From assembly GCF_009696275.1 (NCBI RefSeq), contig NZ_VUMI01000052.1, positions 1 to 37,967 of the forward strand: a stretch of 37,967 bases of DNA, given 5' to 3'. The notes under the pieces were generated by a model. That model saw only the letters and a program-made list of their open reading frames with translations, did not search any database and was not told the origin of the DNA. Positions 16,928-25,626 of this stretch are shown here, piece after piece (the stretch's first letter is position 1; the number at the start of each line of letters is the position of its first letter). This stretch comes from Eisenbergiella porci. GTDB taxonomy: Bacteria > Bacillota > Clostridia > Lachnospirales > Lachnospiraceae. The translations under genes were made by a program, and so were the position numbers.

Positions 16928-16950
16928 ATACGCCGTACTGAACAATTACA

Positions 16951-17099
16951 GTAACTGTTCAGCAGGTCAGCGCATTTATCTGCGCAGGCCAGCGCTTTGC
17001 GCTGACCGTAAGAAAGTGATTCAGGAGTGCTAAAATCCATCGCCAAAGGCGATTTAGGATGGATTTTAGCAGTAACTGTGAGGGGTACTGAACAGTTAC
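16951..17099. mobile_element. MITE-like palindromic element with 12-bp perfect inverted ends
   Basis: This 149-bp non-coding element starts with GTAACTGTTCAG (16951-16962) and ends with its exact reverse complement CTGAACAGTTAC (17088-17099). The 8-bp word CAATTACA directly flanks it on both sides (16943-16950 and 17100-17107), as a target-site duplication would. Inside are a 9-bp stem (16965-16973 with 16999-17007) and a 12-bp stem (17029-17040 with 17059-17070). It encodes no transposase. Alternative view: the left flank also resembles a degenerate right end (CTGAACAATTAC, 16938-16949), so this may be part of a tandem palindromic repeat rather than one clean insertion. Confidence 0.6.
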
Positions 17100-17139
17100 C
17101 AATTACAATATTTATATTGCAACAATTCTGCAGGAAATA

Positions 17140-18048
17140 TTACTGCAGGAAATATTCCTGTACGCCCTCCACCGCATTGGCCCCGTCCGCCACGGCGGTT
17201 ACAATCTGGCGCAGCTTCTTAGTACGGATATCGCCTGCGGCAAATACGCCGGGCATACTGGTTGCGCAGTCCTCGCCCGCGATAAGGTAGCCTTTTTCAT
17301 CTGATGCAATGTTGGAGATAAAGCTTTCGGAATTGGGTTTAATGCCAACTGCGATAAAAACGCCCTGAAGAGGAAGTTCCCGCCGCTCTCCGCTCGGTTT
17401 ATGCAGCATGGTAAGAGAGCTTACCTGGCCGTCGCCGTTGATGCTTTCCACTACACTGTCCCAGCAAACCTCCACATTGGGCAGCGCCAGCATGGTATTC
17501 TGCAGCGACTGTGCCGCCCTGAGACTGTCCCTGCGGTGAATCAGATATACCTTTTCACAGGCTCTGGCCAGGAAAATGGCATCCTCAACCGCCACGTCTC
17601 CGCCGCCTATCACCGCTACCGTCTTACCCCGGAAAAAAGCGCCGTCACAGGTGGCGCAGTAGGAAACGCCCATTCCGCTCAGTTCCTCTTCTCCGGGCAC
17701 GCCCAGATGGCTGTGGGAAGCGCCGGAGGCTATGATAACCGCCCTGGCCTCATAATCCCCTTCCGCTGTTTTCACCAGCTTGCAATCCTCGGAATCCTCC
17801 ACGCCAAGCACATCCGCTTCCATGAATTCCGCCTGCATTTTTTCCGCATGCTCCCTGAACTTCATCCCCATGTCAAAACCGTTGATTCCGGGCAGCCCCA
17901 GATAATTGTCCACCTCATAGGTGTTGAGCACCTGACCTCCGCTCATGGGATTTTTCTCTATTACCAACGTGGAAAATCCGGCTCTTCTTCCGTATACCGC
18001 AGCACTCAGCCCCGCAGGACCGGAACCGATAATTATCAAATCATGCAT
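17140..18048 (-). CDS. trxB: Thioredoxin-disulfide reductase
   Basis: This 302-residue flavoprotein reduces thioredoxin with NADPH. It has the FAD-binding GSGPAGLSAAVYGRRAG, the redox-active CATCD in the NADPH domain, the NADPH-binding GGGDVAVEDA, and the C-terminal FAD motif (GVFAAGDIRTKKLRQIVTA). Length and domain order match bacterial low-Mr TrxB. The ATG at 18048 is chosen over the in-frame GTG at 18054, because AAAGGGG lies 8 nt before the ATG but only 2 nt before the GTG. It is transcribed alone, divergently from the SDR gene. Confidence 0.95.
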   Translation of the reverse strand: MHDLIIIGSGPAGLSAAVYGRRAGFSTLVIEKNPMSGGQVLNTYEVDNYLGLPGINGFDMGMKFREHAEKMQAEFMEADVLGVEDSEDCKLVKTAEGDYEARAVIIASGASHSHLGVPGEEELSGMGVSYCATCDGAFFRGKTVAVIGGGDVAVEDAIFLARACEKVYLIHRRDSLRAAQSLQNTMLALPNVEVCWDSVVESINGDGQVSSLTMLHKPSGERRELPLQGVFIAVGIKPNSESFISNIASDEKGYLIAGEDCATSMPGVFAAGDIRTKKLRQIVTAVADGANAVEGVQEYFLQ

Positions 18049-18101
18049 AATCACTACCCCTTTACCATTCTTTATTGTAAGCTTATCCAGCCGTTGTTTC
18101 C

Positions 18102-18153
18102 ATTATACCGGTTTCGGCCGCAGCTTTCAACCTTCCTCAGGATATGTTACAAT
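18102..18153. promoter_or_regulatory. Divergent promoters sharing one -35 hexamer (trxB and SDR gene)
   Basis: Minus strand, toward trxB: -35 TTGAAA (18125-18130), 17-bp spacer, -10 TATAAT (18102-18107). Plus strand, toward the SDR gene: -35 TTTCAA on the very same bases (18125-18130), 17-bp spacer, extended -10 TGTTACAAT with hexamer at 18148-18153. Both spacers are ideal. The two promoters cannot be occupied at the same time. Confidence 0.75.
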
Positions 18154-18186
18154 AGGAAGACACCAAGTTCATAAAAGGAGAACCCC

Positions 18187-18906
18187 ATGAGAAAGAAAGC
18201 ATTAATTACCGGAGCCTCCCGCGGGATCGGGGAAGCTATAGCCAAAGAGCTGGCCAGGCAGGGCTTTGATCTTACGCTGACCTGCCTGAATTCACTGGAT
18301 CAGTTGAAGGAGCTTGCCGGAGGCCTGGAAAAAAAATACGGCGTTTCCTGTCACATTTTCCAGGGCGATATGGGCGATCCGGAGGCTGTGGATCGGTTAT
18401 TTGACGGAATGAACCGCCTGGATGTACTGATTAATAATGCGGGCATCTCTCACATCGGACTTCTTTCCGATATGTCCGTTTCCCAATGGAGACGTGTTAT
18501 GTCAACCAATCTTGACAGCTGTTTTTATACCTGCCGAAGGGCAATTCCGCTGATGGTGCACGCCAAGCAGGGACGAATCATCAATATTTCATCGGTATGG
18601 GGGCAGGCGGGCGCTTCCATGGAAGCTGCCTATTCCGCTTCAAAGGGTGGGGTCAACAGTCTTACAAAGGCGCTGGCAAAAGAACTTGCTCCCAGCAATA
18701 TTCAGGTCAATGCCATTGCCTGCGGGGTAATCGATACCGATATGAACCGCTGCTTTTCCCCTGAAGAAATGGCCTCTCTCATCGAAGAAATTCCGGCAGA
18801 CAGAATCGGAAGGCCGGAGGAGGTGGCCGCCCTGGCGGGCCAGCTTATAACGGCGCCCGCTTATATGACCGGGCAAATCATCACCATTGACGGGGGATGG
18901 ATCTGA
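18187..18906 (+). CDS. Short-chain dehydrogenase/reductase (YmfI / FabG-like)
   Basis: This classical SDR has 239 residues: NADP-binding TGASRGIG at the N-terminus, NNAG, catalytic Ser in SSVWG, and YSASK with the catalytic Tyr and Lys. It resembles FabG (3-oxoacyl-ACP reductase), but several stretches are closer to what I recall of B. subtilis YmfI, the reductase that modifies elongation factor P (SSVWGQAGAS..., LAKELAPSNIQVNA, FSPEEM). No fatty-acid genes are nearby, which also favours a stand-alone role. The ATG has AAAAGGAG 6 nt upstream. It converges with the symporter gene. Confidence 0.9.
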   Translation: MRKKALITGASRGIGEAIAKELARQGFDLTLTCLNSLDQLKELAGGLEKKYGVSCHIFQGDMGDPEAVDRLFDGMNRLDVLINNAGISHIGLLSDMSVSQWRRVMSTNLDSCFYTCRRAIPLMVHAKQGRIINISSVWGQAGASMEAAYSASKGGVNSLTKALAKELAPSNIQVNAIACGVIDTDMNRCFSPEEMASLIEEIPADRIGRPEEVAALAGQLITAPAYMTGQIITIDGGWI

Positions 18907-18909
18907 AAG

Positions 18910-18934
18910 ACAGCGCCCCTTTCAGGAGCGCTGT
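18910..18934 (+). terminator. Terminator after the SDR gene, overlapping the 3' end of the symporter gene
   Basis: ACAGCGC pairs with GCGCTGT around an 11-nt loop, followed on the plus strand by a T-rich tract that includes a run of six Ts. It starts 4 nt after the SDR stop and covers the last codons of the convergent symporter gene. Confidence 0.75.
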
Positions 18935-20343
18935 TCCATTTCTCTTTTCTTTTTTAATATGGCGGCATTTTCCTCCACCTTTTTTCTGCTCAATGGATAG
19001 GCAAAGGCAAGAATGGCGGCCACGCCCAGGAAACAGACTGCGGGGATCAGGTTGACTGTGGCATAAATGCCTTCCACCACCCTGGCGTTCTGCACCGTAG
19101 CCAGCTCATCGTAGCCGATGGCCTGCAGCGCAGCGCCGCCCAGCCCTCCGGCCAGCGCCTGTCCTATTTTACGGGCAAAGGAATAGACGGAATACACCGT
19201 ACCGTCATCCCTGCTTCCGGTCCTTACCTCATGATCATCAATCACATCCGTAATATTCGCCCAAATCACCATATTGAACAGGTTCACTCCCAGAAATCCG
19301 ATGACAGAGAGAATCATATACAGCCATGCGCTGGTAATGTGCATGAAATACAGAATCAGGTAGGCCACGCCGGAAAAACAGGTGGCCGCCGCAGCCACTT
19401 CTTTTTTCCCGAAGCGTTTGGAAAGGGGGACGGTAACGCCTGCAATGGCCAGCGACACCACGGTGGAAACCAGGCTGAACGCGGAAAGCACTTTGGTATT
19501 CCGGAAATAATCCAGATACAGATACTGGTTCATGGACTGGATTAAAAGCTGGCTCAGAAGAAGGCCGATGGCTGCCCCGATAATCGCCAGAAGGGCCCTG
19601 CTGGAAAAAACAGTACGGAAGGTTCTTGCCAGCGTTGCATTTTCCCGGTTCCCCATCCTGTCCATACGCACCCGCTCCGTAGTGCAGCGGTAGCAGATAA
19701 AATAGCAGACAATGGCAAGCAGGGAAAACAGGCCTGCCACTGCTGTAAAACGCGGACCGCTTACGATCTGATTTCCCGCAGCATCCGTCGTATAGATAAG
19801 AAGAGGCGCACCCACCCCGATGACCAGGCCTGCCAGCGTCGCGCCGATACCGCGGAACGTGGACAGCGAGGTTCGCTGATCCGGATCTGAGGTGACAGCG
19901 GACGCCATGGAGCCGTAGGGAATGTTTATCGACGTATAAAAAATGCTTCCCCACAAAAGATAGGTTACGTACATATAAATCATTTTTACCGGCATGGAGG
20001 CGCCTGCAAGGCCGGACTGGTACATAAGGAAGCTTGCCAGCGCCACCGGCGCGCTCATCCTGCGCAGCCAGGGCTTAAATTTCCCATCCCGGCCGGTACG
20101 GCTCATATCCACAATGCGGCCCATGGTGATATCCGTCACCGCATCCACGCATCTTGCCACCAGAAAAAGGGTACCCACGGCAAGGCCGCTGATTCCCAAT
20201 ACCTTTGTATAAAATACCATGAGAAAAGAGCTGGCAAATATAAACGTAAAATCGTTTCCAAAGTCTCCGAACATGTAGCCTATTTTATCCCGCATGCCGA
20301 AGGGCCTTATATTCCCGGCGTTTTGTTCTGTTTTATCATTCAT
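18922..20343 (-). CDS. GPH-family sugar:cation symporter (probable hexuronate transporter)
   Basis: This is a 12-helix membrane transporter of about 473 residues in the glycoside-pentoside-hexuronide:cation symporter (MelB-like) family. Typical signs are the N-terminal [14 protein letters not shown], then [20 protein letters not shown], and the mid-protein [13 protein letters not shown]. The likely start is the ATG at 20343, whose ATGA overlaps the uxuA stop; an ATG at 20355 has its ribosome binding site too close. Coupling with uxuA suggests it imports hexuronates such as glucuronate or its glycosides. Confidence 0.9.
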   Translation of the reverse strand: MNDKTEQNAGNIRPFGMRDKIGYMFGDFGNDFTFIFASSFLMVFYTKVLGISGLAVGTLFLVARCVDAVTDITMGRIVDMSRTGRDGKFKPWLRRMSAPVALASFLMYQSGLAGASMPVKMIYMYVTYLLWGSIFYTSINIPYGSMASAVTSDPDQRTSLSTFRGIGATLAGLVIGVGAPLLIYTTDAAGNQIVSGPRFTAVAGLFSLLAIVCYFICYRCTTERVRMDRMGNRENATLARTFRTVFSSRALLAIIGAAIGLLLSQLLIQSMNQYLYLDYFRNTKVLSAFSLVSTVVSLAIAGVTVPLSKRFGKKEVAAAATCFSGVAYLILYFMHITSAWLYMILSVIGFLGVNLFNMVIWANITDVIDDHEVRTGSRDDGTVYSVYSFARKIGQALAGGLGGAALQAIGYDELATVQNARVVEGIYATVNLIPAVCFLGVAAILAFAYPLSRKKVEENAAILKKKREMEQRS

Positions 20344-21386
20344 CGTTTTTTCCATTCCTTTTCTAACGTTTCCCAGATTCCCATGAGATATACGGCGCCC
20401 AGTGCTCTGTCATAAAGGCCATAGCCGGGTTTTCCGGTTTCACCCCAGATCATTCTTCCGTGATCCGGCCTCATATAGCCCTCAAATCCGGTTTCATAAT
20501 AGGCCTTCATGATTTCCACCATATCCAGGGAGCCGCAGAAGGAAGGATGGGCGCTTTCTTCAAAGGAGCCGTCCTCCAGTATTTTGACATTCCTCATATG
20601 GGCAAAATGTATTCTTCCCATCTTTCCGTATTTGCGAACCAGATGCGGGATATCGTTGCAGGCGGCGCAACCCAGGCTGCCGCTGCAAAGGCTGAGGCCA
20701 TGGTGGGGATCATCATAAAGCGAAAGGAAACGGTCAATGGCAGCCTCGTCCGTGATAATTCTGGGAATTCCGAAAATCGGCCACGGCGGATCATCCGGGT
20801 GAAGGCCCATATTCACATTGCATTCTATGGCGACCGGAATAATTTCCTGGATAAAATACTTCAGATTTTCCCAAAGGCCTTCAATGCCCTGAAGCTGATA
20901 TTCCCGGATCAGCTCTTCGATCTCTTCCGGAAAATAGGAAGCATCCCAGCCGGGCAGGGACATCTTTGCCGGATCCATCCTGTCCACATCCTCTTTATAG
21001 TAAACAAGGGCATTGGAGCCGTCCGGCAGCGGCTGATCCAGGCGGGATCTCGTCCAGTCAAAAACCGGCATGAAATTATAGCAGATGCATCGGATTCCCT
21101 CTGCTGCCAGCCTGCGGATATTTTCCTTATAATTCTCTATATATTCCTGGTATTTTCCCCGGCGCAGCTTGATGTCCTCATGCACCGGAACGCTTTCAAT
21201 CACTTCCAGCGCAAGGCCGGAACGGCTGACTTTTTCTTTCAGTTCCCTGATGGCCTCAACGGGCCAGACTTTACCTACAGGAATGTTATATATGGCTGAT
21301 ACAATGCCGGTGACGCCTGGGATCTGTCTGATTTGCCCCAGGGTTACCGGATCGTTATCCCCATACCATCGGAAGGTCATTTTCAT
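20340..21386 (-). CDS. uxuA: Mannonate dehydratase
   Basis: This is D-mannonate dehydratase, 348 residues, the normal UxuA length. It removes water from D-mannonate to give 2-keto-3-deoxygluconate in the hexuronate pathway. Diagnostic segments include the start [45 protein letters not shown] with metal-ligand residues, LCSGSLGC and [12 protein letters not shown]. The ATG has AAGGAG 7 nt upstream. It is cotranscribed with the symporter. No uxuB, uxaC or KDG kinase/aldolase gene is in the window, so the rest of the pathway must be elsewhere. Confidence 0.97.
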   Translation of the reverse strand: MKMTFRWYGDNDPVTLGQIRQIPGVTGIVSAIYNIPVGKVWPVEAIRELKEKVSRSGLALEVIESVPVHEDIKLRRGKYQEYIENYKENIRRLAAEGIRCICYNFMPVFDWTRSRLDQPLPDGSNALVYYKEDVDRMDPAKMSLPGWDASYFPEEIEELIREYQLQGIEGLWENLKYFIQEIIPVAIECNVNMGLHPDDPPWPIFGIPRIITDEAAIDRFLSLYDDPHHGLSLCSGSLGCAACNDIPHLVRKYGKMGRIHFAHMRNVKILEDGSFEESAHPSFCGSLDMVEIMKAYYETGFEGYMRPDHGRMIWGETGKPGYGLYDRALGAVYLMGIWETLEKEWKKR

Positions 21387-21460
21387 GGATCGGCTCCTTT
21401 CATTAGGGAGGGTTAAATTAAGATGGGCATGATTATGGCAGGGAAGGATTACAGGACCAG

Positions 21461-21518
21461 GGCACCGCGCCGGGAGCCGGCGGAATGGACGGCTGTGGGT
21501 GCGGTGCCTCGGATTGTA
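21461..21518 (-). promoter_or_regulatory. Leader of uxuA: extended -10 and large hairpin
   Basis: On the minus strand an extended -10, TGATACAAT (hexamer 21513-21518), has no convincing -35. It is followed at once by a large dyad whose outer arms GGCACCGC and GCGGTGCC (21501-21508 and 21461-21468) pair perfectly, with a second GC-rich hairpin inside. The hairpin lies in the first part of the uxuA leader and could control it, or could be a repressor site. The rest of 21387-21642 shows nothing clear. Confidence 0.45.
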
Positions 21519-21642
21519 TCATTTGCTATTGATTTTAGTTTTGCCAGGGATTTTTGATTTTATGAATGAAAATTGAGAAATTAAGCAGATCAGCGAAGAC
21601 GGTGCAGAACATATTTTAATTCAGGCTATCGCATAATATTTT

Positions 21643-22113
21643 TTACAAACCGGAGTTTTTCATACACAGAAAAGTAACCGGCTTCCCAAAAGAACTGGCC
21701 TTCTGTTCTCCATAAACCTTAAATCCGGCCCGTTCATAGGTCTTTATTGCGCGTTGATTGGAATCCAAGACACGCAATACCACCGGGCCGTCAGGAAAAC
21801 AGAAATGACGGCGGCCATGGGCAATTGCCTGTTTTACGAATTCCAGCCCCTTTCCTTTTCCGGTTTCCTCAGGGCATAAGCCAAGGCCGATTTCCATGAC
21901 CTTTTCTTCATTTTCTTCATGGAAGGAAAATTCATAGAAGCCGAGCAATCGGTCGTTTTCATCAATTACTGCGAACCAGTAAGGAAGGTTTTCCATGACT
22001 TCCTCCAGGCATTCATCGTAATGCGCCCTTGGAATATTGTAAAATTCATAGGGCTCCGGGTAACTCCAGTCCAGATAGCGGACGGCATATTCTTCTGTCA
22101 TTGGCACAATCAT
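21643..22113 (-). CDS. GNAT-family N-acetyltransferase
   Basis: This 156-residue protein has the Gcn5-related acetyltransferase pattern: the motif A region (MEIGLGLCPEETGKGKGLEF) carries the acetyl-CoA pyrophosphate loop in the form ETGKGKG, and the C-terminal part has VLDSNQRAIKTYERAGF, the usual motif B. The length fits a single-domain GNAT. The substrate is unknown. The ATG has AGGAG 6 nt upstream. It is divergent from the kinase-like gene and 257 bp upstream of the uxuA start, on the same strand. Confidence 0.88.
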   Translation of the reverse strand: MIVPMTEEYAVRYLDWSYPEPYEFYNIPRAHYDECLEEVMENLPYWFAVIDENDRLLGFYEFSFHEENEEKVMEIGLGLCPEETGKGKGLEFVKQAIAHGRRHFCFPDGPVVLRVLDSNQRAIKTYERAGFKVYGEQKASSFGKPVTFLCMKNSGL

Positions 22114-22233
22114 TTTTTTCTCCTGTCTGTCCGTTCCATTAACCGTTTTTAGCGCCGGTTGAAGTGGAAAGGCGGTATGATTTGTGGTACGCTGAAAGCA
22201 GCGTAATTACTTCAGGGGAGGATACGGTTCTGT

Positions 22234-23205
22234 ATGGACGAGAAAATTATTGCCGACATCAAAGCAGGCTTTGGCATGGCTATATCTAATATTACCACAG
22301 TTAACGGAGGCTGGCTGAACCAATTATGGAAGGCGTCAGCCGGAGACCGTGAGCTTCTGGTAAAAAAATACAGCAGGGAACGGTTCAGCAGGGAGAAATT
22401 AAACAGGATTGAGTCCGCGCTGCAACGGCAGGCAATGCTGGAGGCGTACGGCGTGGCCTGCCCCCATGTATACCAGTGTGGGCAGAAAATCATACGGTTC
22501 CTGGACGACGGCACAGCTTATATGGTGATGTCTTTTTGCCAGGGGAAAAACGAGAATGCGCAGACAATCAACACCGCGCAGATGAAAAGCCTCGGAAGCG
22601 CCTGTGGGTACCTGCATAAGGCTTTTTCCAGGCTCACCGGGAGCGTTGAAAAGAGCTTTCCCGCGTTCGGCGGTTATACCATGGATTCGCTATGCCAGAC
22701 CCTGCGCAGGCAAACCAGGCAGCTTACCTGTGATATGCCGGCGGCCTACCGCAGGGCGCTGCTATCGTGCGAAGCCATTGTAAAGCTGCTTCCGCCGGAT
22801 ATTTTTGACAGGCTGCCCAGAGGGATTGCACATGAGGATTTTACGCCGGACAATATTTTGTTTCATGAAATGGGCGTGGAGGCGATCATTGACTTTGACA
22901 GGAACTGTTACAGCTATCTCTGGCATGATGTGGGCAGGGCAATCCTGTCCTTCGCATTGGAGGGGGAACAGCTGAATTATGAGAAAATCCGTGCCTTTGT
23001 GGCTGGATATGCACTGCATATGCCCCTTTCCATGGCAGATATCGGGGATGCCCTGCGCATTTCCTGGTGCATTGAGGTTCCGTGGTGGATACAGCCTGAT
23101 TGCTTTACCCCATCCCTGACCGGAAAGGCGGTGGAGTTCAGGGATCAGATATTATGGCTTACCGCCCATTGGGAGGCGCTTTCTTTTCCTGTCAGCGCTG
23201 AGTAA
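22234..23205 (+). CDS. Aminoglycoside phosphotransferase-like kinase (APH/CotS-type)
   Basis: This 323-residue protein has a protein-kinase-like fold. The catalytic loop is His200-Glu-Asp202...Asn207 in GIAHEDFTPDNILF, a form of the Brenner motif, and the metal-binding motif IIDFDR is at 218-223. The N-lobe has the lysine segment LLVKKYS. Members phosphorylate small molecules (homoserine, choline, aminoglycosides) or serve as spore-coat CotS-like proteins; I cannot tell which. The ATG is 12 nt after GGGGAGG. Its 3' end overlaps the convergent HEAT-repeat gene by 14 bp. Confidence 0.85.
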   Translation: MDEKIIADIKAGFGMAISNITTVNGGWLNQLWKASAGDRELLVKKYSRERFSREKLNRIESALQRQAMLEAYGVACPHVYQCGQKIIRFLDDGTAYMVMSFCQGKNENAQTINTAQMKSLGSACGYLHKAFSRLTGSVEKSFPAFGGYTMDSLCQTLRRQTRQLTCDMPAAYRRALLSCEAIVKLLPPDIFDRLPRGIAHEDFTPDNILFHEMGVEAIIDFDRNCYSYLWHDVGRAILSFALEGEQLNYEKIRAFVAGYALHMPLSMADIGDALRISWCIEVPWWIQPDCFTPSLTGKAVEFRDQILWLTAHWEALSFPVSAE

Positions 23206-23917
23206 ACGCTCTGTTTTTTATCAGACGCAGGGAGCGTTCCGCCTCTTTTCCAAAAATGTCGTCTCTTCCCGCATATCCCTCAAGGACCTGCACGGCCTCC
23301 GGCACAGGGAAGGCGGAAAGACAGAGCAGAACCTTCCATTCAATGATTTCACTGCCGCTGTGGGAATGCAGGAGACGGAGAATCTGTTTTGCATTTTCAC
23401 GGGTCGCCAGGGCTGGATGGTAAAAAGCCAGGAAGCCCGCCGCGTCAAGCGCTTCCGATATCTGCTGTTCACTGCCTGTATTAAACAGCTGCAGAAGGAG
23501 GGGGAAAACCGCCGCATCCATTCTTGCAAGGGAACGGGCAATCAGATCACGGGGAAGGGGAAAGGATTTTTTAGCGGACACCTTATACGGCAGGGCCTTA
23601 TATTGGTTATTTCCGATCCTGCCAAGCCAGGGAAGCATTATTTTCGCAGTTTCTGCCGTACCCTTTTCCAGGGCTTCACAGATGGCAAGCCTTGTATACA
23701 GGCATTTTTCCTGTGAAAGCTGTTCCAGCAGCAGATCGGCGGCAGACTCGGCAGACTTACTCCTTAGATCCATACAGCGGGCGGCGGCGGTCCGGCGGCA
23801 GGGGTCTGCGCTGTGCAGCTCCCCCACAAGCTGATCCCACGGCAGATCCGCGCAGGCGGCAAGCTCCTCCGGTGAAGCCATTCCTCTGTTTTTCAGTGCG
23901 GACTGTGTACTTTTCAT
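23192..23917 (-). CDS. HEAT-repeat protein of unknown function
   Basis: This is a 241-residue all-helical protein with repeated helix pairs typical of HEAT repeats (for example DPCRRTAAARCMDLRSKSA, LYTRLAICEALEKGTAETA, and the C-terminal PEAVQVLEGYAGRD). No signal peptide, membrane helix or catalytic motif is visible. HEAT proteins usually act as binding scaffolds. The ATG has AAGGAG 8 nt upstream. It is 32 bp downstream of the MATE gene in the same direction, so the two are probably cotranscribed. Its tail overlaps the kinase gene. Confidence 0.8.
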   Translation of the reverse strand: MKSTQSALKNRGMASPEELAACADLPWDQLVGELHSADPCRRTAAARCMDLRSKSAESAADLLLEQLSQEKCLYTRLAICEALEKGTAETAKIMLPWLGRIGNNQYKALPYKVSAKKSFPLPRDLIARSLARMDAAVFPLLLQLFNTGSEQQISEALDAAGFLAFYHPALATRENAKQILRLLHSHSGSEIIEWKVLLCLSAFPVPEAVQVLEGYAGRDDIFGKEAERSLRLIKNRAFTQR

Positions 23918-23949
23918 TCGTTGCTCTCCTTAGATATTGCCGGCGATTA

Positions 23950-25299
23950 TTAAGAGGGAATGGAACTCACATTTTTCTTATAAATTACAGCAAAAATCAC
24001 AGCCGCCGCAATTGCGGTGATAAACTCGGCCACCGGGAAAGCGGTCCAGATGCCTGTGACCCCGGCGATTCGGATGCCCAGCCAGGCCGCGGGCACGATC
24101 AGGGCCAGGTAGCGCAGCAGGGAGATAAGGAAGGAGGCAAAGCCTTTTCCCAGAGCCTCCAGCGCGCCGGAGCAAATCACGCTCACACCGGATACCACAA
24201 AGCCCAGGCTGATAATCCGTAAAGCGGCAGAGCCTTCCCGTATGGTAACAGCATCCGCTGTAAACAGCTTCATGATGATTCCCGGAACCAGGAGGAACAG
24301 CAGCATCCCGGCCGCCATGATCACCAGAATCATCACACTGCATATCTGTATGATCCGATTCATCCTCCTCTTTTCTCCGGCGCCGTAATTATAGCTGAGT
24401 ATCGGGCGCATTCCCTGGACAATCCCATTGGCAGGCAGATAAATAAAGGACTGAAGCTTAAAGTAAACGCCCAGAATCAAAATATATACCGGGGAAAAGG
24501 CCGCCGCAAAACCGTTCAGTATGGTTATCAGCAGTGACGGAAGCCCCATAGTCAGGGAACAGGGCACGCCTACCGTATACAGCTTTGCACAAATTTCTCC
24601 CGAAAGCTTCATATTCCGCCGGCCCAGAGACAGCCCCATGTCCTTGCTGAAATACCAGATCAGATATAGAATCAGGGTTACCACCTGGCCGATCACAGTA
24701 GCTATGGCCGCCCCCTTTACCTCCATGCGCGGAACAGGCCCCAGCCCGAAAATAAAAACCGGATCCAAAATAATATTGGTAATACAGCCGGCAGCCATAC
24801 AAACCATGGGAACCATCATATTCCCCACCGCCTGATATATTTTTTCAAAAGCTATCTGAACGGTAACCACCATGGAAAAGCTGAGGACAATATAAGCATA
24901 CTCCGTTCCCCAATCCAGGATTCTGGCATCTGAAGTAAACAGGGGAAGAAAATACGGAATGCACAAAAATCCTCCCACAGACAGCAGGGCGCCGTGCAGT
25001 AGGCTGAGGAGCAGCCCCTGTGCCGCCGACCTGTCGGCGCTCTCCTTTTCTCCCGCTCCCATGAAAAAAGCTACCGCCGCATTGATACCCACGCCGAACC
25101 CTACGCTGATGGACACCACCAGCGTCTGAAGCGGATAAACAAGAGAAACCGCCGTCAGCGCATCCTCCCCGATCCTGGCCACAAACATACTGTCAATAAT
25201 ATTATAAAGGGAATTGATCAGCATGGACAGCATCATCGGCAGGGACATGGACAATACCAACGGAAAAATAGGTTTTGTTTTCATAAAATCCTGATTCAT
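23950..25299 (-). CDS. MATE-family multidrug/metabolite efflux transporter
   Basis: This 12-helix exporter of 449 residues is full length. It has typical MATE signatures in both halves: PLVLSMSLPMMLSMLINSLY, DSMFVARIGEDALTAVSLVY, and GMRPILSYNYGAGEKRRMNR at the domain linkage. It probably exports cationic compounds using a sodium or proton gradient. The start ATG at 25299 lies 11 nt after AAGGAG; an ATG 5 codons in is also possible. It leads a two-gene unit with the HEAT-repeat gene. Confidence 0.92.
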   Translation of the reverse strand: MNQDFMKTKPIFPLVLSMSLPMMLSMLINSLYNIIDSMFVARIGEDALTAVSLVYPLQTLVVSISVGFGVGINAAVAFFMGAGEKESADRSAAQGLLLSLLHGALLSVGGFLCIPYFLPLFTSDARILDWGTEYAYIVLSFSMVVTVQIAFEKIYQAVGNMMVPMVCMAAGCITNIILDPVFIFGLGPVPRMEVKGAAIATVIGQVVTLILYLIWYFSKDMGLSLGRRNMKLSGEICAKLYTVGVPCSLTMGLPSLLITILNGFAAAFSPVYILILGVYFKLQSFIYLPANGIVQGMRPILSYNYGAGEKRRMNRIIQICSVMILVIMAAGMLLFLLVPGIIMKLFTADAVTIREGSAALRIISLGFVVSGVSVICSGALEALGKGFASFLISLLRYLALIVPAAWLGIRIAGVTGIWTAFPVAEFITAIAAAVIFAVIYKKNVSSIPS

Positions 25300-25398
25300 T
25301 AATTAACATACTCCTTCCGCAGCCGCGTTTTTGAGGCCGCATCTGTCTTTTATCATTTACTGTTGCGGGCAGCACAATTCCTTCAGTCTGCGCCGCAG

Positions 25399-25454
25399 AA
25401 AAAAAAGACCATAAATCTCACTGTTTGGAATCAGAAACAGAAAAATTTATAGTC
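25399..25454 (-). terminator. Terminator of the diguanylate cyclase transcript
   Basis: On the minus strand, GACTATAAAT pairs with ATTTATGGTC (one G-U pair), with an inner CTGTTT/AAACAG stem, followed by a run of eight Ts. It lies about 170 bp after the cyclase stop. The 25300-25626 gap holds this, the 25-bp-period repeats and no gene. Confidence 0.8.
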
Positions 25455-25510
25455 TCGTAACGGACACCTTATCTTATCAGAAAAAATATCCCACCGCAAT
25501 GGTTTGATAC

Positions 25511-25575
25511 ATAAATATACGCATGAAATTAATACATAAACATACGCCTGAATTTGACTTATAAATATACGCCTG
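25511..25575. repeat. Three direct repeats with exact 25-bp period
   Basis: The word ATAAAYATACGCMTG occurs at 25511, 25536 and 25561, exactly 25 bp apart, with flanks partly conserved. It lies in the 3' untranslated part of the cyclase transcript, before its terminator. There is no coding potential. It could be an iteron-like protein-binding array or a small tandem duplication. Confidence 0.8.
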
Positions 25576-25626
25576 CAATGCCATGCGGGTCACATATCAC
25601 CTAATCCCCGGCAGCCGTTTCTGTTT

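Noticed and set aside
18187-18906. SDR gene as uxuB (fructuronate reductase) beside uxuA
   Set aside because: It is on the opposite strand with its own promoter and terminator, and its motifs resemble FabG/YmfI more than SDR-type mannonate oxidoreductases.
25511-25575. Possible CRISPR array
   Set aside because: Only three short imperfect repeats with 10-bp spacers that are themselves similar; no cas gene nearby.
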